Counted from the first letter of the stretch, positions 36,609-45,467 are shown. The stretch is DNA of 64,000 bases from Sporomusa ovata DSM 2662 (GCF_000445445.1 NZ_ASXP01000002.1:682001-746000), one strand, 5' to 3'. Numbers and translations: made by a program. The notes: generated by a model from the letters alone, not told the origin.

Positions 36609-38107
36609 CCGTTACTTTTTTAGTCATACCTGTCATTGTTTTAGTAGTAATTCTTGTTTTAGGAGTAGCTTTTTGGGCGCGATACAATACTGTCGGACCA
36701 GATGAAGCGATGATTGTAACCGGTTCTTTTTTAATGGGTGCAGATGTAGTAACTGACGACTCACAACGTAGAACTAAGATTGTCAGAGGTGGCGGTGCAT
36801 TCATTTTACCCATTTTTCAACAATCAGTAAAAATCTCCTTGCTATCCCATAAACTTGATGTTTCTACACCGGAGGTTTATACCGGGCAAGGGGTTCCGGT
36901 TCTAGCTGATGGGGTGGCCATTATTAAAGTAGGGAGTGCGATTGAAGATGTGGCCACAGCAGCTGAACAATTTATCGGTAAACCCACTGAAGCGTTAGAA
37001 GCAGAAGCGCGGGAAGTTCTGGAGGGTCATTTGCGATCTATATTGGGCACGATGACAGTAGAAGAGGTGTATCGTAACCGGGATAAGTTTGCTCAGGAAG
37101 TACAGGGTGTGGCAGCCAGAGACTTAAAAAAGATGGGACTCCAGATTGTATCTTTCACTATAAAGGACGTACGTGATAAACATGGATATCTCGAAGCCCT
37201 TGGTAAACCCCGTATTGCTGCAGTCAAGCGGGATGCTGATATTGCCGAGGCAGAAGCAATAAGAGACTCCCGCATCAAGAAGGCTCAAGCCGAAGAAGAA
37301 GGACAAAAGTCAGAGTTGCTACGCGATACAAATGTTGCGGAGGCAACAAAAGAAAAAGAACTTAAAGTTGCCGCATTTAAACGAGAGCAGGATACGGCGA
37401 AAGCCGAAGCCGATCAAGCGTATGGCATACAAAAAGCCCGTTCAGAGCAGATGGTCATACAAGAACAGATGAAGATCGAAATTGTACGCAAGGAGCGGGA
37501 AATTGATGTACAGGACAAAGAAATCTTGCGTCGTGAGAAACAATTTGATGCTGAAGTGAAAAAGAAGGCAGATGCAGATCGCTATGCAGTTGAGCAAGCG
37601 GCGGAAGCTGCCAAAGCAAGGCTGCTGCGGGAAGCTGATGCGCTCCAATACCGCATTGAGGCTGAGGCAAAAGGAAATGCAGAACAAAAGCGTCTAGAGG
37701 GTTTGGCAATTGCTGATGCCGAGCGAGCTAAAGGTACTGCAGAAGCTGATGTTATACGATTAAAGGGGCTGGCGGAGGCGGAAGCAAAAGAAAAGATTGC
37801 TGAAGCATTCGATAAATTTGGCTATGCGGCAGTTTTAGATATTGTTACAAAAATGCTGCCCGAACTGGCCGGAAGGATAGCAGAACCACTCAAATCCATT
37901 GATAAACTCACTATTGTCGATGCAGGAGGGGGCGATGGTGACGGTGCTGTGAAGCTTAGTAAATATGTTACTTCCTTGATGGCAACAGCACCCGATATGT
38001 TGAAAAATGTGTCAGGGTTTGATCTTGAACAAATGATAAAAGGTTTGATCAAACAACCAATCGTTGATCTTGAAGACAACAAAGAAAATAAGGGCGCAGT
38101 AAAATAA
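36605..38107 (+). CDS. Flotillin-like SPFH protein (FloT/YuaG-type)
   Basis: A 500-residue protein with an N-terminal hydrophobic anchor (LVIPVIVLVVILVLGVAFWA), an SPFH domain (VSTPEVYTGQGVPVLADGVA, LEGHLRSILGTMTVEEVY, DLKKMGLQIVSFTIKDV) and a long charged coiled coil rich in Ala/Glu (EAEAIRDSRIKKAQAEEEG; DAERAKGTAEADVIRLKGLA). It should form oligomers on the inner face of the membrane and scaffold signalling proteins. Ribosome site GGAGGA lies before the ATG. Its partner nfeD-like gene is directly upstream. Confidence 0.93.
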   Translation: MTVTFLVIPVIVLVVILVLGVAFWARYNTVGPDEAMIVTGSFLMGADVVTDDSQRRTKIVRGGGAFILPIFQQSVKISLLSHKLDVSTPEVYTGQGVPVLADGVAIIKVGSAIEDVATAAEQFIGKPTEALEAEAREVLEGHLRSILGTMTVEEVYRNRDKFAQEVQGVAARDLKKMGLQIVSFTIKDVRDKHGYLEALGKPRIAAVKRDADIAEAEAIRDSRIKKAQAEEEGQKSELLRDTNVAEATKEKELKVAAFKREQDTAKAEADQAYGIQKARSEQMVIQEQMKIEIVRKEREIDVQDKEILRREKQFDAEVKKKADADRYAVEQAAEAAKARLLREADALQYRIEAEAKGNAEQKRLEGLAIADAERAKGTAEADVIRLKGLAEAEAKEKIAEAFDKFGYAAVLDIVTKMLPELAGRIAEPLKSIDKLTIVDAGGGDGDGAVKLSKYVTSLMATAPDMLKNVSGFDLEQMIKGLIKQPIVDLEDNKENKGAVK

Positions 38108-38133
38108 CCCTGGGACGATTTAGAACAAGACGA

Positions 38134-38178
38134 TTGGGCGGTGGATGTGTCTGACAATAGGACAATTCCACCGTCCAA
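38134..38178 (+). other. Hairpin downstream of the flotillin gene
   Basis: TTGGGCGGTGGA pairs with TCCACCGTCCAA (one wobble) around a 21-base loop, 27 bases after the stop. There is no T run. It could protect the 3' end of the mRNA. From 38179 to 38640 I see no gene. Confidence 0.45.
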
Positions 38179-38647
38179 GCTGTCTGTTTACACAGATGCA
38201 GCAAAAATTTCATTTTAGGAGAAAGCCACTTTGATCACTAGTGGGATAAATAACTTGTCGTGCGCCACTTGATAGAAAATCAATTTTTTTCCTTCATACA
38301 CTTGCAATCTATGTAAAAAGATACTACTATTAGTAATAGGTGGAAATTAAAAAGTAAAGTCGCCGTGTCCCACAAGTGCTGCAACACCTATGGGCACGAG
38401 CAGGTGAAAGCGCACCTACACGTAACAGCGAACTGTCCACGACGACAATCTTATTATACCCGGTTGCTGGCTGAATTACAAGTTTTGACAATTGGGGTGT
38501 AATGATTGGCGCGTTAAGGCAGGGGCTGTGCGACTGCATGCAATATTCGATGGGTTCATATCTTGATACAGGTTTGGCAGGACACGCTGACTGGTTCTGT
38601 TATTTAGGTTGCTTCCTGTAGCTTGATGCTGTTGCAAAAATCGATTT

Positions 38648-38695
38648 GGATCGCATGTGTAGGGTAGAAATAATCCTGCATATGTGATCCTTTTT
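38648..38695 (+). terminator. Hairpin with T run
   Basis: GGATCGCATGTGTAGG (38648-38663) pairs, with wobbles, with CCTGCATATGTGATCC (38675-38690), followed by TTTTT. What transcript it ends is unclear. Confidence 0.6.
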
Positions 38696-38700
38696 AATTT

Positions 38701-38743
38701 CCTCCTGTAAAATTCCCCTTTATGGGTGATTACTTACAGGAGG
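38701..38743. other. Inverted repeat upstream of a small gene
   Basis: CCTCCTGTAA (38701-38710) is exactly complementary to TTACAGGAGG (38734-38743), about 45 bases before the next start codon. The downstream arm looks like a ribosome site held in a stem. Confidence 0.5.
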
Positions 38744-38788
38744 GCATAGAAGCCTCCAGATATAATAGGAGGGGTGGGTTAACTACTT

Positions 38789-38974
38789 ATGAATAGCAGA
38801 TACCTGGATTATAAGAAACAAGAGACTGAGCTGTATAATGAAATTTGGCAACTATCTGAAGAACTTGACCGGCTGGATAAAGAGGGAAAAGATACAACAG
38901 ACATTAGCCAGAGATTTGGGGAGGTATTGAAAGAATTTATATTATTCAGGCAGCAGGAGGCAAAGCCCCGCTAG
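38789..38974 (+). CDS. Small helical protein, loosely Spo0E-like
   Basis: 61 residues, predicted as two antiparallel helices: LDYKKQETELYNEIWQLSEE and DISQRFGEVLKEFILFRQQE. This is the shape of Spo0E-type aspartyl phosphatases, which carry an SQxLD motif in the second helix, but here it reads SQRFGE, so catalysis of that kind is doubtful. AGGAGGGG lies 14 bases upstream of the ATG, a wide spacing. It may be a small coiled-coil protein with no Spo0E relation. Confidence 0.5.
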   Translation: MNSRYLDYKKQETELYNEIWQLSEELDRLDKEGKDTTDISQRFGEVLKEFILFRQQEAKPR

Positions 38975-39001
38975 TTAAAGTCAAATCCTAAACCGTAGGT
39001 G

Positions 39002-39062
39002 GACAGTAGGGACGTTTCTCTTTAAGCAACTATATCGAGCGAAAAAGAGGAAGTCCCCTGTC
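39002..39062. repeat. REP/MITE-like palindrome
   Basis: GACAGTAGGGACGTTTCTCT (39002 on) mirrors AGAGGAAGTCCCCTGTC (39046-39062) imperfectly. The GGGACGTTTCT core resembles the ends of the RAYT-type element at 18528-18730, so it may be a solo repeat of that family. Confidence 0.5.
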
Positions 39063-39112
39063 TGTTCTTTTTCATGGTAACGTTACTCATTTATCACTCA
39101 AATTTGTGCGTA

Positions 39113-40117
39113 TTATCTCAGCACGAGCGCTCTCCTGTCGGCGGACATAGGTGGCTGTTCCATCCACTTATGTTTAATCATTAGCATACAAGCATCTTCT
39201 AGATACTGCGATGTTTCTGTCATCAGCCGAACGTAGCTGCCAGATATATCTACCCTCTGGATAAAGGCCAGCGTTGTACCGTAGTATGTGAGTGCAGCCT
39301 GAAAAGCGAGAATAGTATGATGCAGCATCAGTTTGTCGGAGAACGGTGCTGAAGTGGAGTTAGTAACCTCAGAGTCTAGGCTTGCAGGGGTAGGCACGTC
39401 GCTATTGCTGAGAAGGGAGGCATGTATTTTGATATGTTTATCAACTATTTCCTTGCCTCTCAGGAAAAATTTCCGTAGCTCTCGCGATTCTGCTACCTGG
39501 GCGAACCCCATTAATAGTGTTTTACTCATCATGTTCTTTTGGCTGCATAAGTAAATATTTGCAATTTCTATCGCAATCAAAGGCCTCTGACTCCCAAAAA
39601 AACTGCCAAAAAAGTCGGTGTCTTGAATATATTCCGTTTTCTCTGGGGGTGATATATAGGGTGACCTTCCATGGAAGCCTTTAGCTTTTTCCACCTGAAT
39701 TGCCTTTTCATCAATTTGAATTAGATCAGTGATACACTGATCAAAATGCATCCTTACATCCTGTCGGACAGATGTAGTAAGCGCCAGAGCATATGTAGTT
39801 AAGCCAAGACGGGAAATGTCGTGTATATAAGAAAGAAAAAACGGGTCAGAATAGAGTCTGGGTGCGTCAGTATTGACATCGCTGTCTGTAAATCCTATAG
39901 GCATTGGGTAATTGTTACTTTGAAGAAGCTTACTGCTTCTTTGGATTTTATCCTGGGTTACTTGTTGGATAGAGTCAATGACCTGGCGAATATCTTTATC
40001 TTCATTTTGCACTAGAAAATATTTAAACATGCAATTTGTCAAAGTCGCATTCACATATTGGGCCCAAAGTACGCCGACCTCAGGGGCGGTAAGATGGTTT
40101 TCTGATTCTTGTTTCAT
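39113..40117 (-). CDS. DUF3231 family protein
   Basis: About 334 residues, built from two similar helical halves: a first from TAPEVGVLWAQYVNATLTNC to the LTTSVRQDVRMHF region, and a second from FGSFFGSQRPLIAIEIANIY to LEDACMLMIKHKWMEQP. This doubled four-helix arrangement, ferritin-like in outline, is typical of DUF3231 proteins of spore-forming Firmicutes, which are often connected with spores or stress; the activity is unknown. The chosen reverse-strand ATG (40115-40117) is preceded by GGGAGACG; an upstream start at 40147 is possible. Confidence 0.85.
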   Translation of the reverse strand: MKQESENHLTAPEVGVLWAQYVNATLTNCMFKYFLVQNEDKDIRQVIDSIQQVTQDKIQRSSKLLQSNNYPMPIGFTDSDVNTDAPRLYSDPFFLSYIHDISRLGLTTYALALTTSVRQDVRMHFDQCITDLIQIDEKAIQVEKAKGFHGRSPYISPPEKTEYIQDTDFFGSFFGSQRPLIAIEIANIYLCSQKNMMSKTLLMGFAQVAESRELRKFFLRGKEIVDKHIKIHASLLSNSDVPTPASLDSEVTNSTSAPFSDKLMLHHTILAFQAALTYYGTTLAFIQRVDISGSYVRLMTETSQYLEDACMLMIKHKWMEQPPMSADRRALVLR

Positions 40118-40369
40118 TACATCGTCTCCCTTTGCATATGTTGTCAATGGATAATGCTCATTTTGCTCACATGGAAGCTTTTGGGTATGGCGAAAATTCT
40201 TTCTTGTTATTCAAAGCTCCTACTCTAAGTGAGAGGGTGAAGTCCTTTTCAACGCCAATTGCCGGATGTGAAGCAAAAATTTTAACTATGAGTTAGTTTT
40301 AATGGATATTAAAAGAATTATACGGTAGCAAAGGGATCTAGCTTCAAGATATTTACTAAATTGATGATT

Positions 40370-41881
40370 TTAAATGAAGGGGCGACCAGCTGTTCTTGAG
40401 GGAAATACAGTATTGGCAGCACCCGACGTGAGAAGTTTCGCCAGTCGTCGAATACCTTCTTTTAATCGATCCTCACTGTGCGTCACAAAGCAGAGTCGGA
40501 TCTGGCGAATTTCGGTATTGTTAAGATAGAATGCTTCGCCAGGTACAAAGGTGACGCCTGCAGCAGCAGAGCGGCGAAGAAGTTCAGGCAAAGAGGCGGG
40601 GGAGCGGACGTTGCACCAAAGATAAAACCCGCCCTCTGGCAGTTCAAAATCTAAATTGGTACTACAGTATTGCCTGATAGCTCCCGCAAGTGTATCGCGA
40701 CGTTTTTTATATTCTCCACGGACAAACGATAGATGAGTTGCCAGGTGATTTTGTTCCAGGCAATTGTGAAGAATTATTTGGGAAAGATTATTGCTGTGGA
40801 GATCGACATATTGTTTTTCCTGAGCCAGTCGATTAATGACTTGAGGAGTGGCGTTTATCCAACCGGTTCGAAGCCCGGGGAAAAGGATCTTGGAGAATGT
40901 CCCCAGATAAATTACTCCGCCATAGGTGTCAAGACTCTTGAGAGAAGGTGGGGGCTGTTGTCCGTAATATAGCTGACTATATGGGTCATCTTCCACAATG
41001 GCGAGGCGGTAGCGCGCGGCAATACGGATTAATTCCTGACGATGGTGAAGAGACATGACCTGCCCTGTGGGATTTTGGAAGGTAGGGATCGTATAGAAAA
41101 GCTTAGGGCGATAGCGTATTAGAAAGTCCTCAAGCATACCAAAATCGAGAGAGCTAGCTTGGGGCAAGCATAAAATGCGGGCTCCGGCTGCTTCCAGCAC
41201 CTGGATGGCCCCAAGATATGTAGGTGACTCCACGATAACATAATCTCTTGGCTCTATGAGGGCTTTAACAATGAGATAGAGTCCTTGCTGTGAGCCGGAC
41301 ACAATAAGAATATTATCAGGGGTGGCGCGTATGCCTTGGGAGGTTTGCCAGGTTGCCAAGGCGCGTCTAAAGGGTGGGTATCCTTCAGTTGGTATGTGGC
41401 CGTAATCCACTGCTTCTAAGCCAGAATTGCCATTAATGAGGGCTTTTTCAATAATTTTAAGGTCATAAAGGGCTGGGTCTGGCATGCCTGCGGCAAAAGA
41501 AATAGTTTCATCAGCCGTTGGTGTAGCGACTAACGAGCGAAGTAACGAAGATAATGGCGATTTGTAGTGGGGACTAAACAACTGTCCCCATGGCATATCG
41601 TTGGTTTGTTGATCAGCGGCGTTCGAATTTGCCACATAGGTTCCGCTACCGATCCGTGTTGATACTAACCCTCGTTCTTCCAATAACCGGTAGGCATTGA
41701 TTATCGTTGTGCGACTTACTTCAAGCAAGCCGGCAAGTTCGCGTTCTGGCAGTAACTTGGTGCCAACGGGAAGTGTGCACTCTTTAATTTTGGCTGCTAA
41801 GCTATTAGCGATTTGCAAATATATGGGTGCGGATGCTTTTGGGTCAATCCGAACCCCACTTAGCATTTTGGTAATATCCAT
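40370..41881 (-). CDS. MocR-type regulator (GntR winged helix plus PLP aminotransferase fold)
   Basis: 503 residues. The N-terminus is a GntR winged helix (LPVGTKLLPERELAGLLEVS, GLVSTRIGSGTYVA). The rest is a fold-type I aminotransferase domain with the substrate phrase FAAGMPDPALYD and the PLP-lysine region LGTFSKILFPGLRTGWI. In this family PLP or an aminated derivative serves as effector rather than for catalysis. It is divergently oriented to azlCD, with 128 bases between and direct repeats inside, so it most likely controls that exporter. Ribosome site AAGGAG lies 9 bases before the ATG. Confidence 0.92.
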   Translation of the reverse strand: MDITKMLSGVRIDPKASAPIYLQIANSLAAKIKECTLPVGTKLLPERELAGLLEVSRTTIINAYRLLEERGLVSTRIGSGTYVANSNAADQQTNDMPWGQLFSPHYKSPLSSLLRSLVATPTADETISFAAGMPDPALYDLKIIEKALINGNSGLEAVDYGHIPTEGYPPFRRALATWQTSQGIRATPDNILIVSGSQQGLYLIVKALIEPRDYVIVESPTYLGAIQVLEAAGARILCLPQASSLDFGMLEDFLIRYRPKLFYTIPTFQNPTGQVMSLHHRQELIRIAARYRLAIVEDDPYSQLYYGQQPPPSLKSLDTYGGVIYLGTFSKILFPGLRTGWINATPQVINRLAQEKQYVDLHSNNLSQIILHNCLEQNHLATHLSFVRGEYKKRRDTLAGAIRQYCSTNLDFELPEGGFYLWCNVRSPASLPELLRRSAAAGVTFVPGEAFYLNNTEIRQIRLCFVTHSEDRLKEGIRRLAKLLTSGAANTVFPSRTAGRPFI

Positions 41882-41908
41882 TTACCTTATTCTCCTTAAA
41901 AAAGAGTA

Positions 41909-41939
41909 ATTGGTATTCTTTTATTGATATATTGGATAT
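41909..41939. promoter_or_regulatory. Direct repeats, probable MocR-type operator
   Basis: ATTGGTAT (41909-41916), ATTGATAT (41923-41930) and ATTGGATAT (41931-41939) repeat in one direction between the divergent regulator and azlC. MocR regulators usually bind direct repeats. Confidence 0.5.
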
Positions 41940-42024
41940 TTACAATTATATTCCTGCCGACTATGATAATTAAAACACTACAAATTTTCAATAGTTTAAA
42001 GCAAGCTGGGTGGAGGGGACATTA

Positions 42025-42714
42025 ATGAAAACAAAAGAATTCTTCAAAGGAATTAAAGACACCCTTCCCATCATGGTGGGGATGTTTCCGTTTGGGCTTG
42101 CCTATGGTATTGTTGCTCAATCCATCGGACTTACTCCAGGCGAGGCGTTACTAATGTCGCTGTTGGTATTTGCTGGGGCAGCCCAGTTTATCAGCCTCCC
42201 CATGTTTGCGGAAGGAGCTGGGATGGCAATGATTGCTCTAACCGCTTTGCTGATAAATCTCCGTCATCTGTTAATGGGGCTGTCTCTTGCCCCATATATG
42301 ACTGAATTATCATTGCCCCAGAAAGCTCTCCTCTCATTTGGTATGGCTGACGAGACTTATGCTGTAACGATTAGTCGTGCTCAAGCAACTGGCTATAGTG
42401 CCGCTTTCCAACTAGGAAGTAATGTGACTGGCTATGTTACCTGGGCCGTATCAACCGCTGGAGGAATACTTCTTGGCAGCCGCATTAGTGACCCACTCTC
42501 TTGGGGACTGGATTTTGCTATGCCGGCAACATTTTTGGCTTTATTAATTCCGCGCCTTACTGACAAACTTAACGTATTAGTTTGTTTGGTTGCCGCTGGG
42601 GTTAGCATAATGGCGTCGGTTACCATCCCTGGAAAATGGTATATTATTATTGCCTGCTTGGCTGCGGTTGTGGCTGGTGGAATTTTGGAGGGGGCTGAAA
42701 ATGATGAGAACTGA
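42025..42714 (+). CDS. azlC: AzlC-type branched-chain amino acid exporter, large subunit
   Basis: About 229 residues with five to six membrane helices and the AzlC signature near the start (GIKDTLPIMVGMFPFGLAYG), then VFAGAAQFISLPMF and LTALLINLRHLLMGLSLAPY. It pairs with AzlD to export branched-chain or other amino acids. The ATG at 42025 has GGAGGGG 7 bases upstream. It overlaps azlD by 14 bases. Substrate specificity is inferred from the family only. Confidence 0.93.
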   Translation: MKTKEFFKGIKDTLPIMVGMFPFGLAYGIVAQSIGLTPGEALLMSLLVFAGAAQFISLPMFAEGAGMAMIALTALLINLRHLLMGLSLAPYMTELSLPQKALLSFGMADETYAVTISRAQATGYSAAFQLGSNVTGYVTWAVSTAGGILLGSRISDPLSWGLDFAMPATFLALLIPRLTDKLNVLVCLVAAGVSIMASVTIPGKWYIIIACLAAVVAGGILEGAENDEN

Positions 42715-43027
42715 AGTTGTTATCACCATTGTTGCTATGGCTATTGCTACTTTCTTTACGCGGTTTGGCAGCTTTGCGATTTTTGGAAGTGCGGGCATCT
42801 CCCCACGTCTTAAACGATTTTTGAAGCATGTACCAACGGCGATACTTACTGCTTTAATTGCCCCAACACTTTTTGCACCGCAAGGCTACATTGAAATTTC
42901 AACAGGGAATAGCTATCTTATTGCCGGCACAATAGCAACGCTTTTAGCCTACTTTCGTCAACCGCCCCTGGTGACCATGGGAGGCGGTATGGTTGCTATG
43001 TTAGCAATACGCAGTTTTGGAATTTGA
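42701..43027 (+). CDS. azlD: AzlD-type branched-chain amino acid exporter, small subunit
   Basis: About 108 residues with four hydrophobic helices, containing the family phrases ATFFTRFGSFAIFG, LKRFLKHVPTAILTALIAPT and PPLVTMGGGMVAMLAIR. It is the obligate partner of AzlC. GGAGGGGG lies inside the end of azlC, 7 bases before the ATG, so the two are translationally coupled. Confidence 0.92.
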   Translation: MMRTEVVITIVAMAIATFFTRFGSFAIFGSAGISPRLKRFLKHVPTAILTALIAPTLFAPQGYIEISTGNSYLIAGTIATLLAYFRQPPLVTMGGGMVAMLAIRSFGI

Positions 43028-43216
43028 TCTGTATGAACTTAAGAATTAGCCGATTGGATGAAACATATAACTTGTCGCCAGATGATATGCCCAGGGGGTA
43101 ATTGCTTACATTTTACCTTTAAAAAATGGAGTAAGAGTAGTATGATAGACATGCCTATATTTTACCGTTAGTTTAAAGGACTAATAAAAAATATATTACC
43201 AAGGGAGAGAATCCAA

Positions 43217-43729
43217 TTGAAAAAACGATTTGTTCTTTGTCTACTGCTGATTTTCTGTTTAGCAATTCCAATTTGCAGTGCAAATACTAGCTGGAATGTT
43301 CTTCAGCCGTTTGGCTGGAATACAGATCCTGACGGACATACATGGTTTAATAACGGGATTAATTTAATGATACCTGTTGGCACTCCTATTCCCGCACCAC
43401 TACCGGGAACCATTATCGCCATGGAAACTGATCCGGACGGTTATGGATACTATATTGTGCTAGATCACGGCGCAGGTAAACAGACAATTTATGGTCATAT
43501 TTTGCAAAGCAGCTTTAGCCTTCATAAACTTGGCGATGCATTTAATAAAGGAGATACGATTGCCTTTTCTGGAAATGAAGGAAATTCAACCACGCCACAT
43601 TTACATGTAGGTTATTCTGAAACCAATGATCCGTATAAGAACGGTTGTATTGACCCTATGCCGCTGTTGATTGCTGCCGGCTGGGATATACAGAACGAAA
43701 AAGAAATTACTGTAGCTCCTTCAAACTAA
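43217..43729 (+). CDS. Secreted M23/LytM-domain protein, probably lacking catalytic ligands
   Basis: 170 residues. Residues 1-22 form a signal peptide (KKRFVLCLLLIFCLAIPICS). The remainder is one LytM domain: GTPIPAPLPGTIIAMETDPD, IVLDHGAGKQTIYGHI, and the HxH of TPHLHVGY. The first zinc motif of active M23 peptidases, FHxGxD, here reads FNNGIN, so histidine and aspartate are both asparagine. It may therefore be a cell-wall-binding or amidase-activating protein rather than an endopeptidase. The start is TTG with GGGAGAG 9 bases upstream. Confidence 0.82.
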   Translation: MKKRFVLCLLLIFCLAIPICSANTSWNVLQPFGWNTDPDGHTWFNNGINLMIPVGTPIPAPLPGTIIAMETDPDGYGYYIVLDHGAGKQTIYGHILQSSFSLHKLGDAFNKGDTIAFSGNEGNSTTPHLHVGYSETNDPYKNGCIDPMPLLIAAGWDIQNEKEITVAPSN

Positions 43730-43856
43730 AATAACAACGTAAATCCAGGGATAGCTATGTTTTCATTATTTTATTAGTCCTGGTTCTAACTTACATCCTG
43801 TATGATAAAAATAGGCCTACAGAGGAAAGTCCTGCATTTTATGGGAAAAACAATAA

Positions 43857-43940
43857 AATAGCAACCGTACTATTGGTAACGGCGAAAAATAGAGAGAATC
43901 CTGTCAAGTGTGTGGAGTTGGCAGGATCTCTCTGTCTGTA
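43857..43940. repeat. Intergenic terminator-bearing repeat, copy 7
   Basis: GCAACCGTACTATTGGTAAC then GGCGAAAA and a longer stem AGAGAGAATCCTG/CAGGATCTCTCT. Most divergent copy. Confidence 0.7.
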
Positions 43941-43985
43941 GGGAATGAAATAGTATTTTAGCTTCACTTGCGGAGGGAGTTGCCG

Positions 43986-44700
43986 ATGACGAGTAAGTTT
44001 GAGAATAAAAAGATTACCTGGTTTTTAATCGTATCGGGTTAGTAGCTTTGCTGAACGCGTTAGCAGTTGTGATTGATAGCGAGTTGCTGCCACAGTCTTA
44101 TTGCAAAATTATCCAGCTTAATGAAGCGGTTACACCAGAATTAGCTGCTGTGCTGTTAACGAAGGTATTGGCTTTTCACGGTGAATATTTACCGGCAAAC
44201 TATCTTGGGTATATTACAGATGAGGATATATACGGCAAAGTGTATTCGACATGGAAGAATGCAAAGTTGATTAAGGATACGAAGCTGCTGGAAGTTGTAG
44301 ACCATTTATATTGCTTATGCTAAAGAATATGATATCTCGTTTGAATTTCAGACGCTCGAACAGAAACAGGCTTTTCAAACCATTATTTTTAAGTACGCCA
44401 AGAAAGATCGTGAAAATCAGCAGGGCTTACTTTATGACGCCTGGTGGCAGCCGCTGTATACATCAGTAACACCCATTAGCGGTTATCAAACAGTTACAGA
44501 TCATATTATTACTGACGGTCATTACGAAATCCATACATTTTCTCTGGAGGAAAAGTCGGCTGCTGCACTATCAGGATTAGTGGCTATTAGGCCTGACATG
44601 CAAGTTGCCCAACAAACAGTTTGGGTGGATAAGCCTTTCTATCGTGCGTCGGCAGTAATCAATGAGTTTATGGAGTCTGCAGCTTGTCTAGGGTTACACA
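43986..44700 (+). pseudogene. Unidentified membrane-anchored protein gene with two frameshifts
   Basis: Three successive frames join into one protein: MTSKFENKKITWFLIV, then (shifted near 44035) GLVALLNALAVVIDSELLPQ onward, then (shifted near 44315) AYAKEYDISFEFQTLEQKQA and onward to about FMESAACLGLHKKRSL. An N-terminal membrane helix is followed by a soluble domain. GGAGGGAG precedes the ATG. The last frame continues without a stop into the tetR gene, whose own start and ribosome site are inside it. I do not recognise the family. Confidence 0.65.
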
Positions 44701-44726
44701 AGAAGCGGTCGTTATGGAGGAAAAGC

Positions 44727-45344
44727 ATGAGTGGTCAAACTAAGTTAAAAATTAAAAAAAATGCGCTTATTCTATTTGCCAACAATGGCTATGAAGCAAC
44801 AAGCATGGAAAAAATTGCATCCGCAGTTGGTATTAAGAAATCATCCCTATATGCATTTATTACAAGTAAAGAAGCACTTTTTTGGGAAATTTATGAAGAG
44901 CTTGAGCACCAATACCATAATTATATGGAACAGGTTTTGGACGATTCAAAAAATATGTTACCGCCGGCAAGACTTTATTATCTGTTTAAACAGTATCTAA
45001 TGAGTTCGCAGAATCCTTCTCAACAAGAAGCGCCGGTAGTGCAGGCTTTTTGGATTCGTGCCATGTTTTTTCCTCCGGTTGACCTTAAGGATAGATTGCT
45101 AATGCGGGCACTGAACCGTGAAATGAAGCTTGGAGAGCGATACATGGAAATTATTCAGGATGGTATCAAGCAAGGGTTGATCCGAAAAGATTCACCGGAA
45201 GAAATTCTGCTTTCCTATTATAGTTTAAGACAGGGACTCTATTCTCTCATGAATGTATTTATGCATGAGCTGACAGAGGAGCAAAAATTAGATAAAATTG
45301 ATAAGGTCTGGCATAATTACTGGCAGGGGATAGAAGGCAGATAG
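44727..45344 (+). CDS. TetR-family transcriptional regulator
   Basis: 205 residues. The N-terminal helix-turn-helix is typical: KIKKNALILFANNGYEATSM, EKIASAVGIKKSSLYAFITS, KEALFWEIYEE. The C-terminal ligand domain is helical and unassigned. I chose ATG 44727 because GGAGG lies 6 bases upstream and the TetR fold starts there. The next gene has a palindrome at its promoter, TAACGAACGGTCGTTA, that looks like this regulator's operator, so it probably represses the adjacent methyltransferase gene. Confidence 0.9.
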   Translation: MSGQTKLKIKKNALILFANNGYEATSMEKIASAVGIKKSSLYAFITSKEALFWEIYEELEHQYHNYMEQVLDDSKNMLPPARLYYLFKQYLMSSQNPSQQEAPVVQAFWIRAMFFPPVDLKDRLLMRALNREMKLGERYMEIIQDGIKQGLIRKDSPEEILLSYYSLRQGLYSLMNVFMHELTEEQKLDKIDKVWHNYWQGIEGR

Positions 45345-45350
45345 CAGGTA

Positions 45351-45385
45351 GGGCTCCGGAAGTTACCGGCGTCCTTTTTTTACAA
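45351..45385 (+). terminator. Probable terminator after tetR
   Basis: An imperfect stem around CCGG-AAGTTA-CCGG, extended by GG/CC pairs, followed by TTTTTTT. Confidence 0.6.
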
Positions 45386-45433
45386 AAAAACATAGAATAT
45401 ACTACTATATTGCCATGCATATTAACTTTGTTA

Positions 45434-45462
45434 TTGACTTTCATTTTAACTTAGGATAGTAT
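45434..45462 (+). promoter_or_regulatory. Promoter of the LCM-type methyltransferase gene
   Basis: TTGACT (45434-45439), 17-base spacer, TAGTAT (45457-45462). Confidence 0.65.
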
Positions 45463-45467
45463 TTACC

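Noticed and set aside
38330..38539. Reverse-strand frame of 69 codons in the gap after the flotillin gene
   Set aside because: No ribosome site and no recognisable family; the composition does not look coding.
16779..43940. Intergenic repeats as integron attC sites
   Set aside because: The expected core-site pair (RYYYAAC/GTTRRRY) is not present, and no integron integrase is in the window.
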